DNA from: an uncultured bacterium
Lineage (GTDB): Bacteria > Cyanobacteriota > Vampirovibrionia > Gastranaerophilales > Gastranaerophilaceae
Assembly (NCBI GenBank): GCA_949284415.1
Contig: CASDVM010000006.1
Span: forward strand, 1-64,000
Direction of reading: 5' to 3'
DNA: 64,000 nucleotides
Under the pieces are notes generated by a model. That model made no database searches, was not told where the DNA came from, and was given only the letters and a program-made list of their open reading frames with translations. The position numbers and the translations under genes are program-made. This document shows, piece by piece, positions 1 through 7,946 of this stretch (within the stretch, counting starts at the first letter, position 1; every line of letters begins with the position of its first letter).

Positions 1-58
1 AGCGTAAAATATTTTTGAGGAATCAGAAAGTTTTACAAAAAAGAAAGGTGAAAAGATT

Positions 59-706
59 ATGACAAAAAGATTCGGCTTTACACTCGCAGAAGTGTTAATC
101 ACATTAGGTATCATCGGTGTTGTAGCTGCAATGACTATGCCTACATTGATGAACTCTACTCAAGGTGCTCAGTACAAAGCTGCTTACAAAAAAGCTTTAT
201 CAGCTATTTCACAGGCTGTAACATTGAACGTTGCTCTTGATGAATGGAGCTTCGCAGATATGACTACAGACGAAACTTACAGCTTGGAAACAATGTTGAA
301 AAGCAGAATGAACGTTGTAAGAACTGAAACAGGTACTTTTAATGACCCTAAAAATGCTAAATACGAAGCTAAAATCGGTCTTGCAAACCATGGACAAGGC
401 GTTACAGCTGCTGAAGACACTGCAGGTAACGTAACATTATTCTTTAATGATGGTATTATGTTTACATACGCTCCTAATGATGCTACAGGTTGTACTCAAG
501 CAGAAGGGGCAACAGGAAAAGTATGTACAGGTTTCATCGATGTAAACGGTATCAAAGCTCCTAACAGATTTGTACAATGTGATACAGGCAGCACTGATGA
601 TGATTGCGAAATCAAAAACCCGACAGATGTTTATCCTGTTAAATTCTATGATCAAACAATGTTACCTAACTCTGTTGCAGCAAGAGCAGTATTGTACAGC
701 AAATAG
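59..706 (+). CDS. Type IV pilin-like (pseudopilin) protein
   Basis: Secreted, membrane-anchored pilin-like subunit of 215 aa. The N-terminus reads MTKRFG followed by FTLAEVLITLGIIGVVAAMT, a class III prepilin signal: cleavage would fall after Gly6, with Glu at +5 of the mature chain and a hydrophobic helix over about residues 7-29. The C-terminal half carries a D-x-N-G-x-x-x-P-N stretch (FIDVNGIKAPN) also seen in the pilin-like genes near 11.5 and 16.5 kb, and two Cys pairs. Unlike four other pilin-like genes here it lacks the C-terminal DYPW ending. A purine-rich AAAGAAAGGTG precedes the ATG by about 8 nt. A hairpin terminator follows. Which pilus or secretion system it belongs to is unknown; the 46-52 kb operon is a candidate. 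Confidence 0.85.
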   Translation: MTKRFGFTLAEVLITLGIIGVVAAMTMPTLMNSTQGAQYKAAYKKALSAISQAVTLNVALDEWSFADMTTDETYSLETMLKSRMNVVRTETGTFNDPKNAKYEAKIGLANHGQGVTAAEDTAGNVTLFFNDGIMFTYAPNDATGCTQAEGATGKVCTGFIDVNGIKAPNRFVQCDTGSTDDDCEIKNPTDVYPVKFYDQTMLPNSVAARAVLYSK

Positions 707-730
707 TTTGTTAGGATAAACAAAATAATA

Positions 731-766
731 AAAAAGACTCTGTAATAAGTTACAGGGTCTTTTTTT
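731..766 (+). terminator. Rho-independent terminator after pilin gene
   Basis: An inverted repeat (AGACTCTGTAA / TTACAGGGTCT, 4-nt loop, one G-T pair) is preceded by an A run and followed by seven T. Confidence 0.85.
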
Positions 767-783
767 AAGTGGAAAATGCTCGT

Positions 784-826
784 AACCCACCCCAGCCCTC
801 AATAATCAGGGAGGGAGAATTAAACC
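784..826. repeat. GC-rich palindromic repeat fragment
   Basis: This short GC-rich stretch (CCACCCCAGCCCTC, then CAGGGAGGGAG) stands out from the AT-rich surroundings. It resembles the GC-rich hairpin modules found inside the nagA and ilvD coding regions and the pilin leaders. It lies between two convergent genes. The family assignment is by eye only. Confidence 0.4.
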
Positions 827-848
827 TGCCAAATTTTGAATGTAAAGC

Positions 849-2492
849 TTATTTCTGAAAAAATTTATCAAGCAGTATAGGAACAAATTTCGCACTCAAC
901 GCACTGAAATCAAATACAAATTCATTCACGCCTGCCCTGTATAATTCTTCAACCTTATTAAATTCTTCAAGTATTTTATCTTCAAACATGTGCATTCTGC
1001 AAAATCCATCACACGTAAAAGGATAAATTTTATCCAATGAAGGATCATGCAGACCGTAACCGCCTCTGTGGCATGGAGCTTTGCACGAAAGACGCGAGAC
1101 AACGGCACTATCGTTATTTAAAGGGCACAAACCAAGGCTTGGAACCCTTATATTTCCTGCAATTGTATATTTTTTAAACGGAATATCATTCTTTATTTTT
1201 TTTATCGTTTTTATGGTGCTTTCTATATCCGAAAATGAAGTAAAATCTACAGTTTCTATTGGAGCAAGATTATTAAGGCATTTTATTGAAAGACTGTTCA
1301 GAAGGTTTATCCCCTGCCCTATTTCTATCGGAATATGGTTAATATCTGAATCATTAATTGCCGTCCAGAAATATCCTATGTTATTGATAATCAAGCTGTC
1401 AGGAGCAGGATTGGCCAGCAAAATCTGCTTTACATACTCATATACTCTGTCAAAATCCCTTTCAATAAGAATTCTCGGGGTGGAAAGCTGAAATTTTATA
1501 TCGTATTTTGTACAGAATTTCTTAACCTTCATTATTATGTCGCTGAAACTGCTTGTTGCAAGGTCGCATGTCGCAAGGATTTCTCCGTATTCTATCGAAT
1601 AAACGGGGCATACTCCCGCCTTTTTAATATACTTTTCAAGCTCTTTGAGCTGTGCAAGTTCCGAAAGACGCAGATTTATCTTATATATGTCTTTTTTTGA
1701 GTAATCCAGAACCTGATGTACTTTAGGCTTTGTAATTTTCCACTCAAAATTTCGGATATTCCTGCTGAATTTAAAATCCTGCCCCTCGGCGCTTACCACA
1801 ACCCCGAGAAAGTGATTTGTGCTGTAAATACTTTTTCTTACATGCTTAAATGGAAGCTTTTGATGCTTAAAAAGTTTAGGCTTATCAAGAATTTTCTGAA
1901 TAAGTTCTATCGCCTCCAATATTTCATCAGAATTATTAAATTTTCCTTTTATAACAACACTGTCAATAGCTTTCAGTTTTTTTATGTCTTCTGCACAATA
2001 CGGCAGATTATCGCTGTCTATCGCAAGAGGAAGTTTTGTATATTTTTTTATCTTTGCAATATTTTTCATGTAGATTTCTTCGGTAATAATAATTTCATCT
2101 ACTTTGTGAAAATTATTGATAAAATCAATTCCTGCAAGGTTATGAATATCAAAGTAAGAATCTGCAATAACCTTGAACGGCAGATTGAAAACCTTTATCG
2201 CCTCCAATATAGCAAAACTGTTTATAAAAATACCGTCAATGCCTGCTGTCTTCAAAAATTTGAGCATTTTTTTTATCTCTGGCAGGTTTTCTTCTGTTAT
2301 GTCATGCTTAAAATTTATATAAATTGCACAATTATTGCGTCTTGCAGCTTCAACAAATTCATTAACATAATCAAAATTGTTATTTAAAAATTTTTTATAA
2401 TAAACATAATAGTCCCTGCAAGATGTCTCTTTTGCGAAAACGTCAATATCTTCAGGCTTTTTGACCGGTGCAACAATTTTTATACTAACCAT
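849..2492 (-). CDS. Peptidase U32 family-like protein
   Basis: A 547-aa protein with a TIM-barrel-like N-terminal part (alternating beta/alpha, for example DGIFINSFAILEAIKVF) and a Cys-rich C-terminal region. The cysteines sit in a C470-x3-C474-x19-C494-x3-C498 pattern around CHRGGYGLHDPS. This arrangement recalls U32 peptidases and the UbiU/UbiV/TrhP relatives, several of which bind a [4Fe-4S] cluster and act in tRNA hydroxylation or quinone biosynthesis. Which member this is cannot be told; it lacks an obvious textbook U32 signature. A perfect TATAAT box lies exactly 6 nt before the ATG with no Shine-Dalgarno sequence, suggesting a leaderless transcript. It converges with the pilin gene. 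Confidence 0.6.
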   Translation of the reverse strand: MVSIKIVAPVKKPEDIDVFAKETSCRDYYVYYKKFLNNNFDYVNEFVEAARRNNCAIYINFKHDITEENLPEIKKMLKFLKTAGIDGIFINSFAILEAIKVFNLPFKVIADSYFDIHNLAGIDFINNFHKVDEIIITEEIYMKNIAKIKKYTKLPLAIDSDNLPYCAEDIKKLKAIDSVVIKGKFNNSDEILEAIELIQKILDKPKLFKHQKLPFKHVRKSIYSTNHFLGVVVSAEGQDFKFSRNIRNFEWKITKPKVHQVLDYSKKDIYKINLRLSELAQLKELEKYIKKAGVCPVYSIEYGEILATCDLATSSFSDIIMKVKKFCTKYDIKFQLSTPRILIERDFDRVYEYVKQILLANPAPDSLIINNIGYFWTAINDSDINHIPIEIGQGINLLNSLSIKCLNNLAPIETVDFTSFSDIESTIKTIKKIKNDIPFKKYTIAGNIRVPSLGLCPLNNDSAVVSRLSCKAPCHRGGYGLHDPSLDKIYPFTCDGFCRMHMFEDKILEEFNKVEELYRAGVNEFVFDFSALSAKFVPILLDKFFQK

Positions 2493-2498
2493 AAAATT

Positions 2499-2504
2499 AT
2501 TATA
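2499..2504 (-). promoter_or_regulatory. -10 box of a predicted leaderless promoter
   Basis: TATAAT on the minus strand, 6 nt (AATTTT) before the ATG of the U32-like gene. Transcription starting about 7 nt downstream of the -10 would begin at the start codon. Confidence 0.6.
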
Positions 2505-2670
2505 CCATAATATTTATTATGTAAACAAATATTAACAATTTTTGAAAAATTAAGCAATTTTTTGGGAAAGAAATACTTAGTATATACATAAGGAATATTT
2601 AGGATAGTTTAACACACTTTCTCACCACAACACATCAATAGGATTACAATTAAATTTAGGGAGGACAGCA

Positions 2671-2907
2671 ATGGCAATAGGTGCTGAGGATTACATCGAC
2701 CAGCTTTTGGTCAAAAAATATGCGGAAGAAAAAGTCGACAACCATGACAATATGGAATCTATGGTTGATCCGGAAAAAATGATGAATGCAATGAATGATT
2801 ATGCAAGCATGTATCGTAATATGATGGGGCTTAAACAAAGACTCAATATAGCATGTTACGCAATAAATGCAAGAACAGCAAGATATAACAAAACTTCCCA
2901 GTATTAA
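2671..2907 (+). CDS. Small conserved-looking hypothetical protein
   Basis: A 78-aa protein, acidic N-terminal half and basic C-terminal half, Met-rich (about ten Met), predicted to be mostly helical. No family recognised. It is likely real because a strong Shine-Dalgarno sequence (GGGAGGA) sits 7 nt before the ATG and the region upstream is non-coding for about 180 bp. It stands alone on the plus strand ahead of maf. No signal peptide or membrane segment. Confidence 0.7.
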   Translation: MAIGAEDYIDQLLVKKYAEEKVDNHDNMESMVDPEKMMNAMNDYASMYRNMMGLKQRLNIACYAINARTARYNKTSQY

Positions 2908-2969
2908 TAAATAAATTTTATGTTCCCGTTTTTTTTAGATATAATATCTCTTAAGAAAGCGAGAACAAA

Positions 2970-3527
2970 ATGGCGGGAAAAATTATCCTTGCTTCTTCTT
3001 CTCCCAGAAGAGCAGATATTCTGAAAAAACTTAATATTGGATTTGAAATTATGCCGTCTCCGTATGTCGAAGATCATACAAGGACGGTTTTTTCTTATGA
3101 TTTTATAGAAAATCTTGCATACAATAAGGCAAAAGCTCTTTTACCTATTGTAAAAGAACCTTCCTTGATTATCGGAGCCGACACCGTTGTAGTTCTTGAC
3201 AATGAAATCCTAGGTAAGCCCGATGGATACGAAGGAGCTTTTAAAATGCTTAAAAGACTGTCAGGAAGAACTCACATAGTTGTTACCGGCATCGCTGTTA
3301 TAAATTCTCAAACTGCTGAGGTAAAGAAAAACTCTACGACAAGCGAGGTTACGTTTGAAAATCTCACAGATGAGCAAATTAGATATTATATAGATAATTT
3401 CAAACCGTTTGATAAGGCAGGCTCATACGGAATTCAGGAGATGCCTGACGGCTACATCAAATCATACACGGGCGACCTTGAAAATATTATTGGAATAAGT
3501 TCAAAATCATTGTTGAAATTATTATAA
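2970..3527 (+). CDS. maf: Maf-like nucleotide pyrophosphatase
   Basis: House-cleaning nucleoside triphosphate pyrophosphatase, which hydrolyses non-canonical or methylated NTPs to NMP and PPi in the cytoplasm. The 185-aa chain opens with the family signature [13 protein letters not shown] (residues 6-18), followed by GADTVV, a GKP motif, the [10 protein letters not shown] segment and the C-terminal YGIQ stretch with a conserved acidic patch. Length is normal for the family. The start follows AAGAAAGCGAG. Its last 6 nt overlap the end of the convergent SEC-C gene. Whether it prefers dTTP/UTP or m7GTP cannot be decided by eye. Confidence 0.92.
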   Translation: MAGKIILASSSPRRADILKKLNIGFEIMPSPYVEDHTRTVFSYDFIENLAYNKAKALLPIVKEPSLIIGADTVVVLDNEILGKPDGYEGAFKMLKRLSGRTHIVVTGIAVINSQTAEVKKNSTTSEVTFENLTDEQIRYYIDNFKPFDKAGSYGIQEMPDGYIKSYTGDLENIIGISSKSLLKLL

Positions 3528-4799
3528 ATTTGCCCCGCAGCATTTTTTGAACTTTTTACCGCTTCCGCACGGACACGGGTCATTTCTGCCAATTTTGCTT
3601 AAATCAATGCCTTCTAAACTCGGTTTTTCAATATCTTCTTCAATTATGCCGAGAGTCTTTGAAAAAGCTTTTGATTTATACAAAACAGTAGTTGATGAAA
3701 ATATTTTATTTTCTAAATACCTTGATTTATAATGTTCGAGCAGTTCATCAAGTGTGAAATTCGCTCCGAGAAGCTTATTTACGGTTTCCATAAAATTTTC
3801 ATGCCGTTCAGCAACACGTCTGATTATATTCGCCGAAAATTTATCATTTTCTAAGAAAAATTCAACACATTCTTTAGCATTTTCTACACTGTCAGGACTT
3901 TCTATAACCTTATTAAATGTTTCAAAGAACGGAACCGCATACAAACCCAGTTCCTTATCATAAATTATTCCGACATCATAAGTTTCTTTATGCGAAGAAA
4001 ATCCGCCGAGAGAATTTTCAAGGAAATTTTCATAGGAATTATTAAATTCTGAAACATTAAAAAATCTATAGCTGTCAGGCGTTTGAATTTTATCACTGAA
4101 TTCAACTTTTTCACCGCCCTCTGCAAAATCATTAAACGAACCGATTAAATCATCAGCGAACTTGTTTGTTGTTACAACTTCATCAGTTCCAAAAAATTCT
4201 ATAAATTTATCATAAATTTCTTTAATATCTTTTTCTATTTCTTTCTGTTTTGCAGGGTTATCAAAATAAACAAGCTCAGGATTTTGAATAATTTTAGCGA
4301 CAGAATATCTTAAAGCATCATCCCGTCTGCTTGACGGGAGAACGCCCGATATTTCAAGAAGATAATAAGCATCCTGAAACTTAAAAATTCTTGCAACAAC
4401 ATACTGCCCTGCGCCTATACCTCTAAATGCAGTCATCTTGACGAGAGATACAACATTATAAATTTTCTCGTTTATAATGTTATTCAATTCAAAACCGTTC
4501 TGCATTACACGCTTTATCTCAAAAATTGAAGATATCGATTGCATTAAGGCCTTTACTATCTTCTTTTCTGCGGCAGAAAGCTTTTTACCGTTTTCCAGAT
4601 ACAATGCCGGAATACTTTTTTTATCTAAATTTCTTTCGAAAATATAATTAAAACAGGCAGATTGAAAATTCATGCCGCTTTGTCCGACAGTTTTCAGATA
4701 TTCTTCAAAATCAGGTTTTACAATTTCATCATTCTGAATAAATTCTGCAAGACATTTTATAACTTCATTAATTTCTTTCAAATTTTCTAAAACTAGCAT
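3522..4799 (-). CDS. SEC-C metal-binding domain protein
   Basis: A 425-aa cytoplasmic protein ending in a SEC-C zinc-binding motif ([19 protein letters not shown]), the same CxCx(8)CC module found at the SecA C-terminus and in UPF0225/YecA-type proteins. The rest is largely helical and not recognised, so the function is unknown; zinc binding and association with SecB or ribosome-related partners are only family-level guesses. A good ribosome-binding site (GAGGGAG) precedes the ATG. It overlaps maf tail-to-tail by 6 nt. Confidence 0.75.
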   Translation of the reverse strand: MLVLENLKEINEVIKCLAEFIQNDEIVKPDFEEYLKTVGQSGMNFQSACFNYIFERNLDKKSIPALYLENGKKLSAAEKKIVKALMQSISSIFEIKRVMQNGFELNNIINEKIYNVVSLVKMTAFRGIGAGQYVVARIFKFQDAYYLLEISGVLPSSRRDDALRYSVAKIIQNPELVYFDNPAKQKEIEKDIKEIYDKFIEFFGTDEVVTTNKFADDLIGSFNDFAEGGEKVEFSDKIQTPDSYRFFNVSEFNNSYENFLENSLGGFSSHKETYDVGIIYDKELGLYAVPFFETFNKVIESPDSVENAKECVEFFLENDKFSANIIRRVAERHENFMETVNKLLGANFTLDELLEHYKSRYLENKIFSSTTVLYKSKAFSKTLGIIEEDIEKPSLEGIDLSKIGRNDPCPCGSGKKFKKCCGANL

Positions 4800-4872
4800 T
4801 AATTTCTCCCTCTCTAAAAACGAGAATACCCTAAAATAATTAAAAACTCAATACTATAACAGATTAATACCG

Positions 4873-5949
4873 TTACGGCTTTCTAATAAGTTTTGTTTCA
4901 AAACCAAACTTGCAATCCGGACACATTTTTTGAGCAATAGCCCTGTCGAGTTTTGCACCCGATAAATCACCAAGAGCAGCCCTTGCTACACTTCTGCTGT
5001 AATAAACATCTGCGGGTGAGAAAAATACCTGTTCATTTTTCTTATAAGCATCCACAAGTTTGTTCAATTCTGCATAAGCAGGTTTATAATCTCTATTTTT
5101 AATCTGATAAGCAGCTTTTTCACTCATCAAAAGATATTTTGCAGGTTTATCAGGTTCTGCCTCAATAGCTCTGTCAAACTCTGCAAGCATATCCCTATAC
5201 GGCATATAATAAGTTTTTACACCTGTTATATCTTCCGAAAAATTATCTGACAAGCTGTATTTATTGGCGTTTTCATAATCTTTTACAGCTTGCTTATATT
5301 GTTTCAGGTTAAATTCAGCATAAGCCTTTTGAACATAAACCTCAGGAGAAATTGGAACGAGTTTTAGATACAATCCTGATAATTTAACAGCCTGCTGATA
5401 TTTTTGAGAATTATTCAATCCGCTTATAACAAACGGTACGGTAATATATCCGATAAAAAGAACAGCAAGAAGTAATACAATATATACACTTTTTCTGGGG
5501 GTTGCTTCGTATTCTTTAAACGCTTTTTCATCAATATATTTTATATCAGGTTTGAAAGGAGTTTTTTTGAAAGTTCCTACGTATCTTGCGAGATAATTTT
5601 CATAAAGACAATTAACTCCGATATATGTCAAATATAAAACAACAAGCGGGATCAATGATAAAACGATTATGGCCAGCCAGAACGGCATGCGCATGAATTC
5701 CGTAAAATAAGGAAAAATTACAAGATAAATATACAAAATAATTTCCAGCGCCACAGCAGAATTTAAAATTGCAGTAAATTTTCTGTAAGTTTTATTTACT
5801 TCTTTCAATTTTTCATCAGGAAGTTTTACGGAATATAAATAACCGCAGCTTCTCATAATACCTGCAAGAATTGTATAATTATTAATATTATAATAAGTAC
5901 AATACTGAGAATTCAAAAATATTTTTTTTCTGTAATCGTTAATATCCAT
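4873..5949 (-). CDS. TPR-repeat membrane protein
   Basis: A 358-aa protein with three predicted membrane helices (about residues 62-85, 93-118 and 154-180) followed by a soluble C-terminal half holding TPR-like helix pairs, for example PEVYVQKAYAEFNLKQYKQA and the KPAKYLLMSEKAAYQIK segment. TPR arrays bind protein partners; no partner is evident here. The last residues include a CPDC pair. An extended -10 (TGT-TAATAT) lies exactly 6 nt upstream of the ATG and there is no Shine-Dalgarno sequence. Confidence 0.7.
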   Translation of the reverse strand: MDINDYRKKIFLNSQYCTYYNINNYTILAGIMRSCGYLYSVKLPDEKLKEVNKTYRKFTAILNSAVALEIILYIYLVIFPYFTEFMRMPFWLAIIVLSLIPLVVLYLTYIGVNCLYENYLARYVGTFKKTPFKPDIKYIDEKAFKEYEATPRKSVYIVLLLAVLFIGYITVPFVISGLNNSQKYQQAVKLSGLYLKLVPISPEVYVQKAYAEFNLKQYKQAVKDYENANKYSLSDNFSEDITGVKTYYMPYRDMLAEFDRAIEAEPDKPAKYLLMSEKAAYQIKNRDYKPAYAELNKLVDAYKKNEQVFFSPADVYYSRSVARAALGDLSGAKLDRAIAQKMCPDCKFGFETKLIRKP

Positions 5950-6044
5950 AAATTTATATTAACATTTTTTGACAAAATTTGCAATTAGTTTACAAAAAAT
6001 TTTGAGGTGTTATAATAAATGAGCAGTAAATTGAAAATTAAGAT

Positions 6045-6136
6045 CGGGACGTGGCAAGGACTCCGCTTTTTCGATTAATAATCGAAAAAGAAGGAGGAAC
6101 TTAGGTAGCGCACGCTACCAAGCTGCTTTGTTCCGA
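6045..6136 (+). pseudogene. Degenerate tRNA-Pro-like copy with hairpin insert
   Basis: The first 11 nt (CGGGACGTGGC) equal the 5' end of the tRNA-Pro gene starting at 6153, and the last 7 nt (GTTCCGA) equal its 3' acceptor end. The middle is different: a CTCC...GGAG-closed hairpin with an 11-bp perfect stem (6066-6076 with 6080-6090), then an inverted copy of the D-arm (about 6104-6126). There is no T-arm and no anticodon arm, so it should not be a working tRNA. Confidence 0.5.
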
Positions 6137-6152
6137 AAACAAAATTTAAAGT

Positions 6153-6226
6153 CGGGACGTGGCGCAGCTTGGTAGCGTGCTACCTTGGGGTGGTAGAGGT
6201 CGCAGGTTCAAATCCTGTCGTTCCGA
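6153..6226 (+). tRNA. tRNA-Pro (anticodon GGG)
   Basis: A complete cloverleaf: acceptor CGGGACG/CGTTCCG (one G-T pair), D-stem GCGC/GCGT, anticodon stem CTACC/GGTAG with loop TTGGGGT (anticodon GGG), variable AGGTC, T-arm GCAGG-TTCAAAT-CCTGT, discriminator A. CCA is not encoded. A T run follows. Confidence 0.93.
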
Positions 6227-6263
6227 TTTTTTCAAAATAATTTGAAAATTAAATAAAATTTTT

Positions 6264-6340
6264 CGGGATGTAGCACTCTGCCGAGCAAACAATTGAGTAT
6301 TGTTTGCGAGAGGAAATGGTAGCGCCTTGCTATTCTGCTA
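6264..6340 (+). pseudogene. Second degenerate tRNA-Pro-like copy with hairpin insert
   Basis: It begins with CGGGATGTAGC, the first 11 nt of the tRNA-Pro gene at 6399. A CTCT...AGAG-closed hairpin follows, with a 9-bp perfect stem (6285-6293 with 6299-6307), and then the D-arm fragment GGTAGCGC (6318-6325). The arrangement parallels the copy at 6045 but the hairpin sequence differs. No T-arm can be drawn; the 3' boundary is uncertain. Confidence 0.4.
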
Positions 6341-6398
6341 TATTTCTGATAACATTCAACCGGTACATTTAAAGTACAGAATAACAATAAAAAATTTT

Positions 6399-6472
6399 CG
6401 GGATGTAGCGCAGCCTGGTAGCGCACCGTGTTCGGGTCGCGGGGGTCGCAAGTTCGAATCTTGTCATCCCGA
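6399..6472 (+). tRNA. tRNA-Pro (anticodon CGG)
   Basis: A complete cloverleaf: acceptor CGGGATG/CATCCCG, D-stem GCGC/GCGC, anticodon stem CCGTG/CGCGG with loop TTCGGGT (anticodon CGG), variable GGGTC, T-arm GCAAG-TTCGAAT-CTTGT, discriminator A. CCA is not encoded. It shares most of its sequence with the upstream tRNA-Pro(GGG). Confidence 0.93.
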
Positions 6473-6493
6473 TTTTTTTATTATCAATAGGGT

Positions 6494-7855
6494 TTACTTT
6501 TCAAAATACCTTTCCAAACTGTCTGCAACAGCTTTTGCATATTGCTTTTGAAATTCGGGATTTATCAGATTTGCGTTATCTTCCGGATTAATGAGATATG
6601 ATACCTCTATTAAAAGACTCAACGCGTTTGTATTGCGAACAACCGCAAGGCTTCCCTGTCTTACTTTATCATTTGGCACGCCGATTTCTGACGTAACAGT
6701 ATCCATAATAATATCAGCAAGAGGTTTTGCCTGCGGGTAATAGTAGTAAATACTTGTTCCGCGGTTTTTATTCGGATCTGCACCGTCAGGAAGAGCGTTT
6801 CCATGAATACTTAAAAATACAACAGTATCACCGTAATTCGCAATTTCTACTCTGTCTTTGAGGCTTACATAGTTATCTCCAGAACGTGTCATAATTACAT
6901 GAGCCCCGCGTTTTTTAAGCTCAGATTGAATATATTTGGCAATAGAAAGATTTATGTCTTTTTCTTTATCTCCCAGGCATCCTATACCACCCGCTTCATT
7001 CCCGCCGTGCCCGGCATCTATTGCTATTCTGATATTATGCAGAGGACGCCATGAACTTGTAATTATCGGTTTTCTAATCTTCAATATAAAATCATTCCCC
7101 TGATATTCCCCGCTGTAGCCGATTAATTTTCTTCCGCTAAGGGCATCTTTTACAGGGAAATCAAAAGTATAAATATTGTTTTCTTTATCTTTTATATTAT
7201 AAAAATTTAATAAAAAAGGATCACCCTCTATCATTTCAAAAGGCACTCTTCTGCTTAAATGAAAAATAAATGTAAAATAGTCTTTTCCGTCAATATATTC
7301 ATAACCGCTCAATTGAGCCGGTTCAAAATTATCGGAACTGTCGATTTTTACATTGGTTTTTGAAATCCAGCCGTACTTATCTTTGCCGAGCACAATGCGA
7401 TAAAACCCGTCTTTTTCTCCGTCTGCCTGCAATTTAATATCTCTTTGCAGGTGCGCAATTCTGTTTATTCCTGCATCAACAGGTGTTGAGCGGAGCGGAG
7501 CATCTTCCGTGGTTACTGTAAGTATTTTCATGCTGCGATATGTAGTAAATACAGACGGCGGAAGATTTGATGCTTTCAAAACAGGTTTTGTAATAACAAA
7601 AATTTCTCTTTGCCCGCCTGACTGCAGTATAAAAGTATTTGAGCCGCTGTTCAAAGGTACAACATACGCAAACGCGCCTGTGGGATGCAAAGGAACATTC
7701 TGCCCGTTAATTTTTAAAGGCGCATCAGATGAACCTATAAAAAATGTGGATTTTGCATTGATTATCACATCATTTTTTTTCGGATAAACAACATCAAACG
7801 CAAATGCATGACTGCCTAATAATACCAACCCCAACAATAAAAATAGTTTTTTCAT
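6494..7855 (-). CDS. N-acetylmuramoyl-L-alanine amidase (Amidase_3)
   Basis: Secreted peptidoglycan hydrolase that cuts between MurNAc and L-Ala. The 453-aa chain has a signal peptide (residues 1-19, ending HAFA), an Ig/SH3-like region (about 20-165, with a bacterial SH3 strand set ending KYGWISKTNV) and a C-terminal Amidase_3 domain (about 275-450). The zinc ligands are visible: IDAGHGG His, the Glu in GNEAGG, the His in LSIHGNA and the catalytic Glu in LLIEVSYL. It is an AmiC/CwlD-type enzyme acting in the periplasm on septal or side-wall peptidoglycan. It is divergent from the PBP gene next door. TATAAT lies exactly 6 nt before the ATG and no Shine-Dalgarno sequence is present. Confidence 0.9.
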   Translation of the reverse strand: MKKLFLLLGLVLLGSHAFAFDVVYPKKNDVIINAKSTFFIGSSDAPLKINGQNVPLHPTGAFAYVVPLNSGSNTFILQSGGQREIFVITKPVLKASNLPPSVFTTYRSMKILTVTTEDAPLRSTPVDAGINRIAHLQRDIKLQADGEKDGFYRIVLGKDKYGWISKTNVKIDSSDNFEPAQLSGYEYIDGKDYFTFIFHLSRRVPFEMIEGDPFLLNFYNIKDKENNIYTFDFPVKDALSGRKLIGYSGEYQGNDFILKIRKPIITSSWRPLHNIRIAIDAGHGGNEAGGIGCLGDKEKDINLSIAKYIQSELKKRGAHVIMTRSGDNYVSLKDRVEIANYGDTVVFLSIHGNALPDGADPNKNRGTSIYYYYPQAKPLADIIMDTVTSEIGVPNDKVRQGSLAVVRNTNALSLLIEVSYLINPEDNANLINPEFQKQYAKAVADSLERYFEK

Positions 7856-7861
7856 AACACT

Positions 7862-7867
7862 ATTATA
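7862..7867 (-). promoter_or_regulatory. -10 box of a predicted leaderless promoter
   Basis: Minus-strand TATAAT, 6 nt (AGTGTT) before the amidase ATG. Confidence 0.6.
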
Positions 7868-7946
7868 CTACAAAGTTAAAATTATTTAATATTTAATTAT
7901 TTTACTATTCCTTATGCTAAAATAAAAAAATAAAGAGGGATATGTT

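Noticed and set aside
1081..2387. Plus-strand open frames of 136 and 223 codons
   Set aside because: They are shadows of the minus-strand U32-like gene, Phe/Tyr/Ile-rich as expected from antisense AT-rich DNA.
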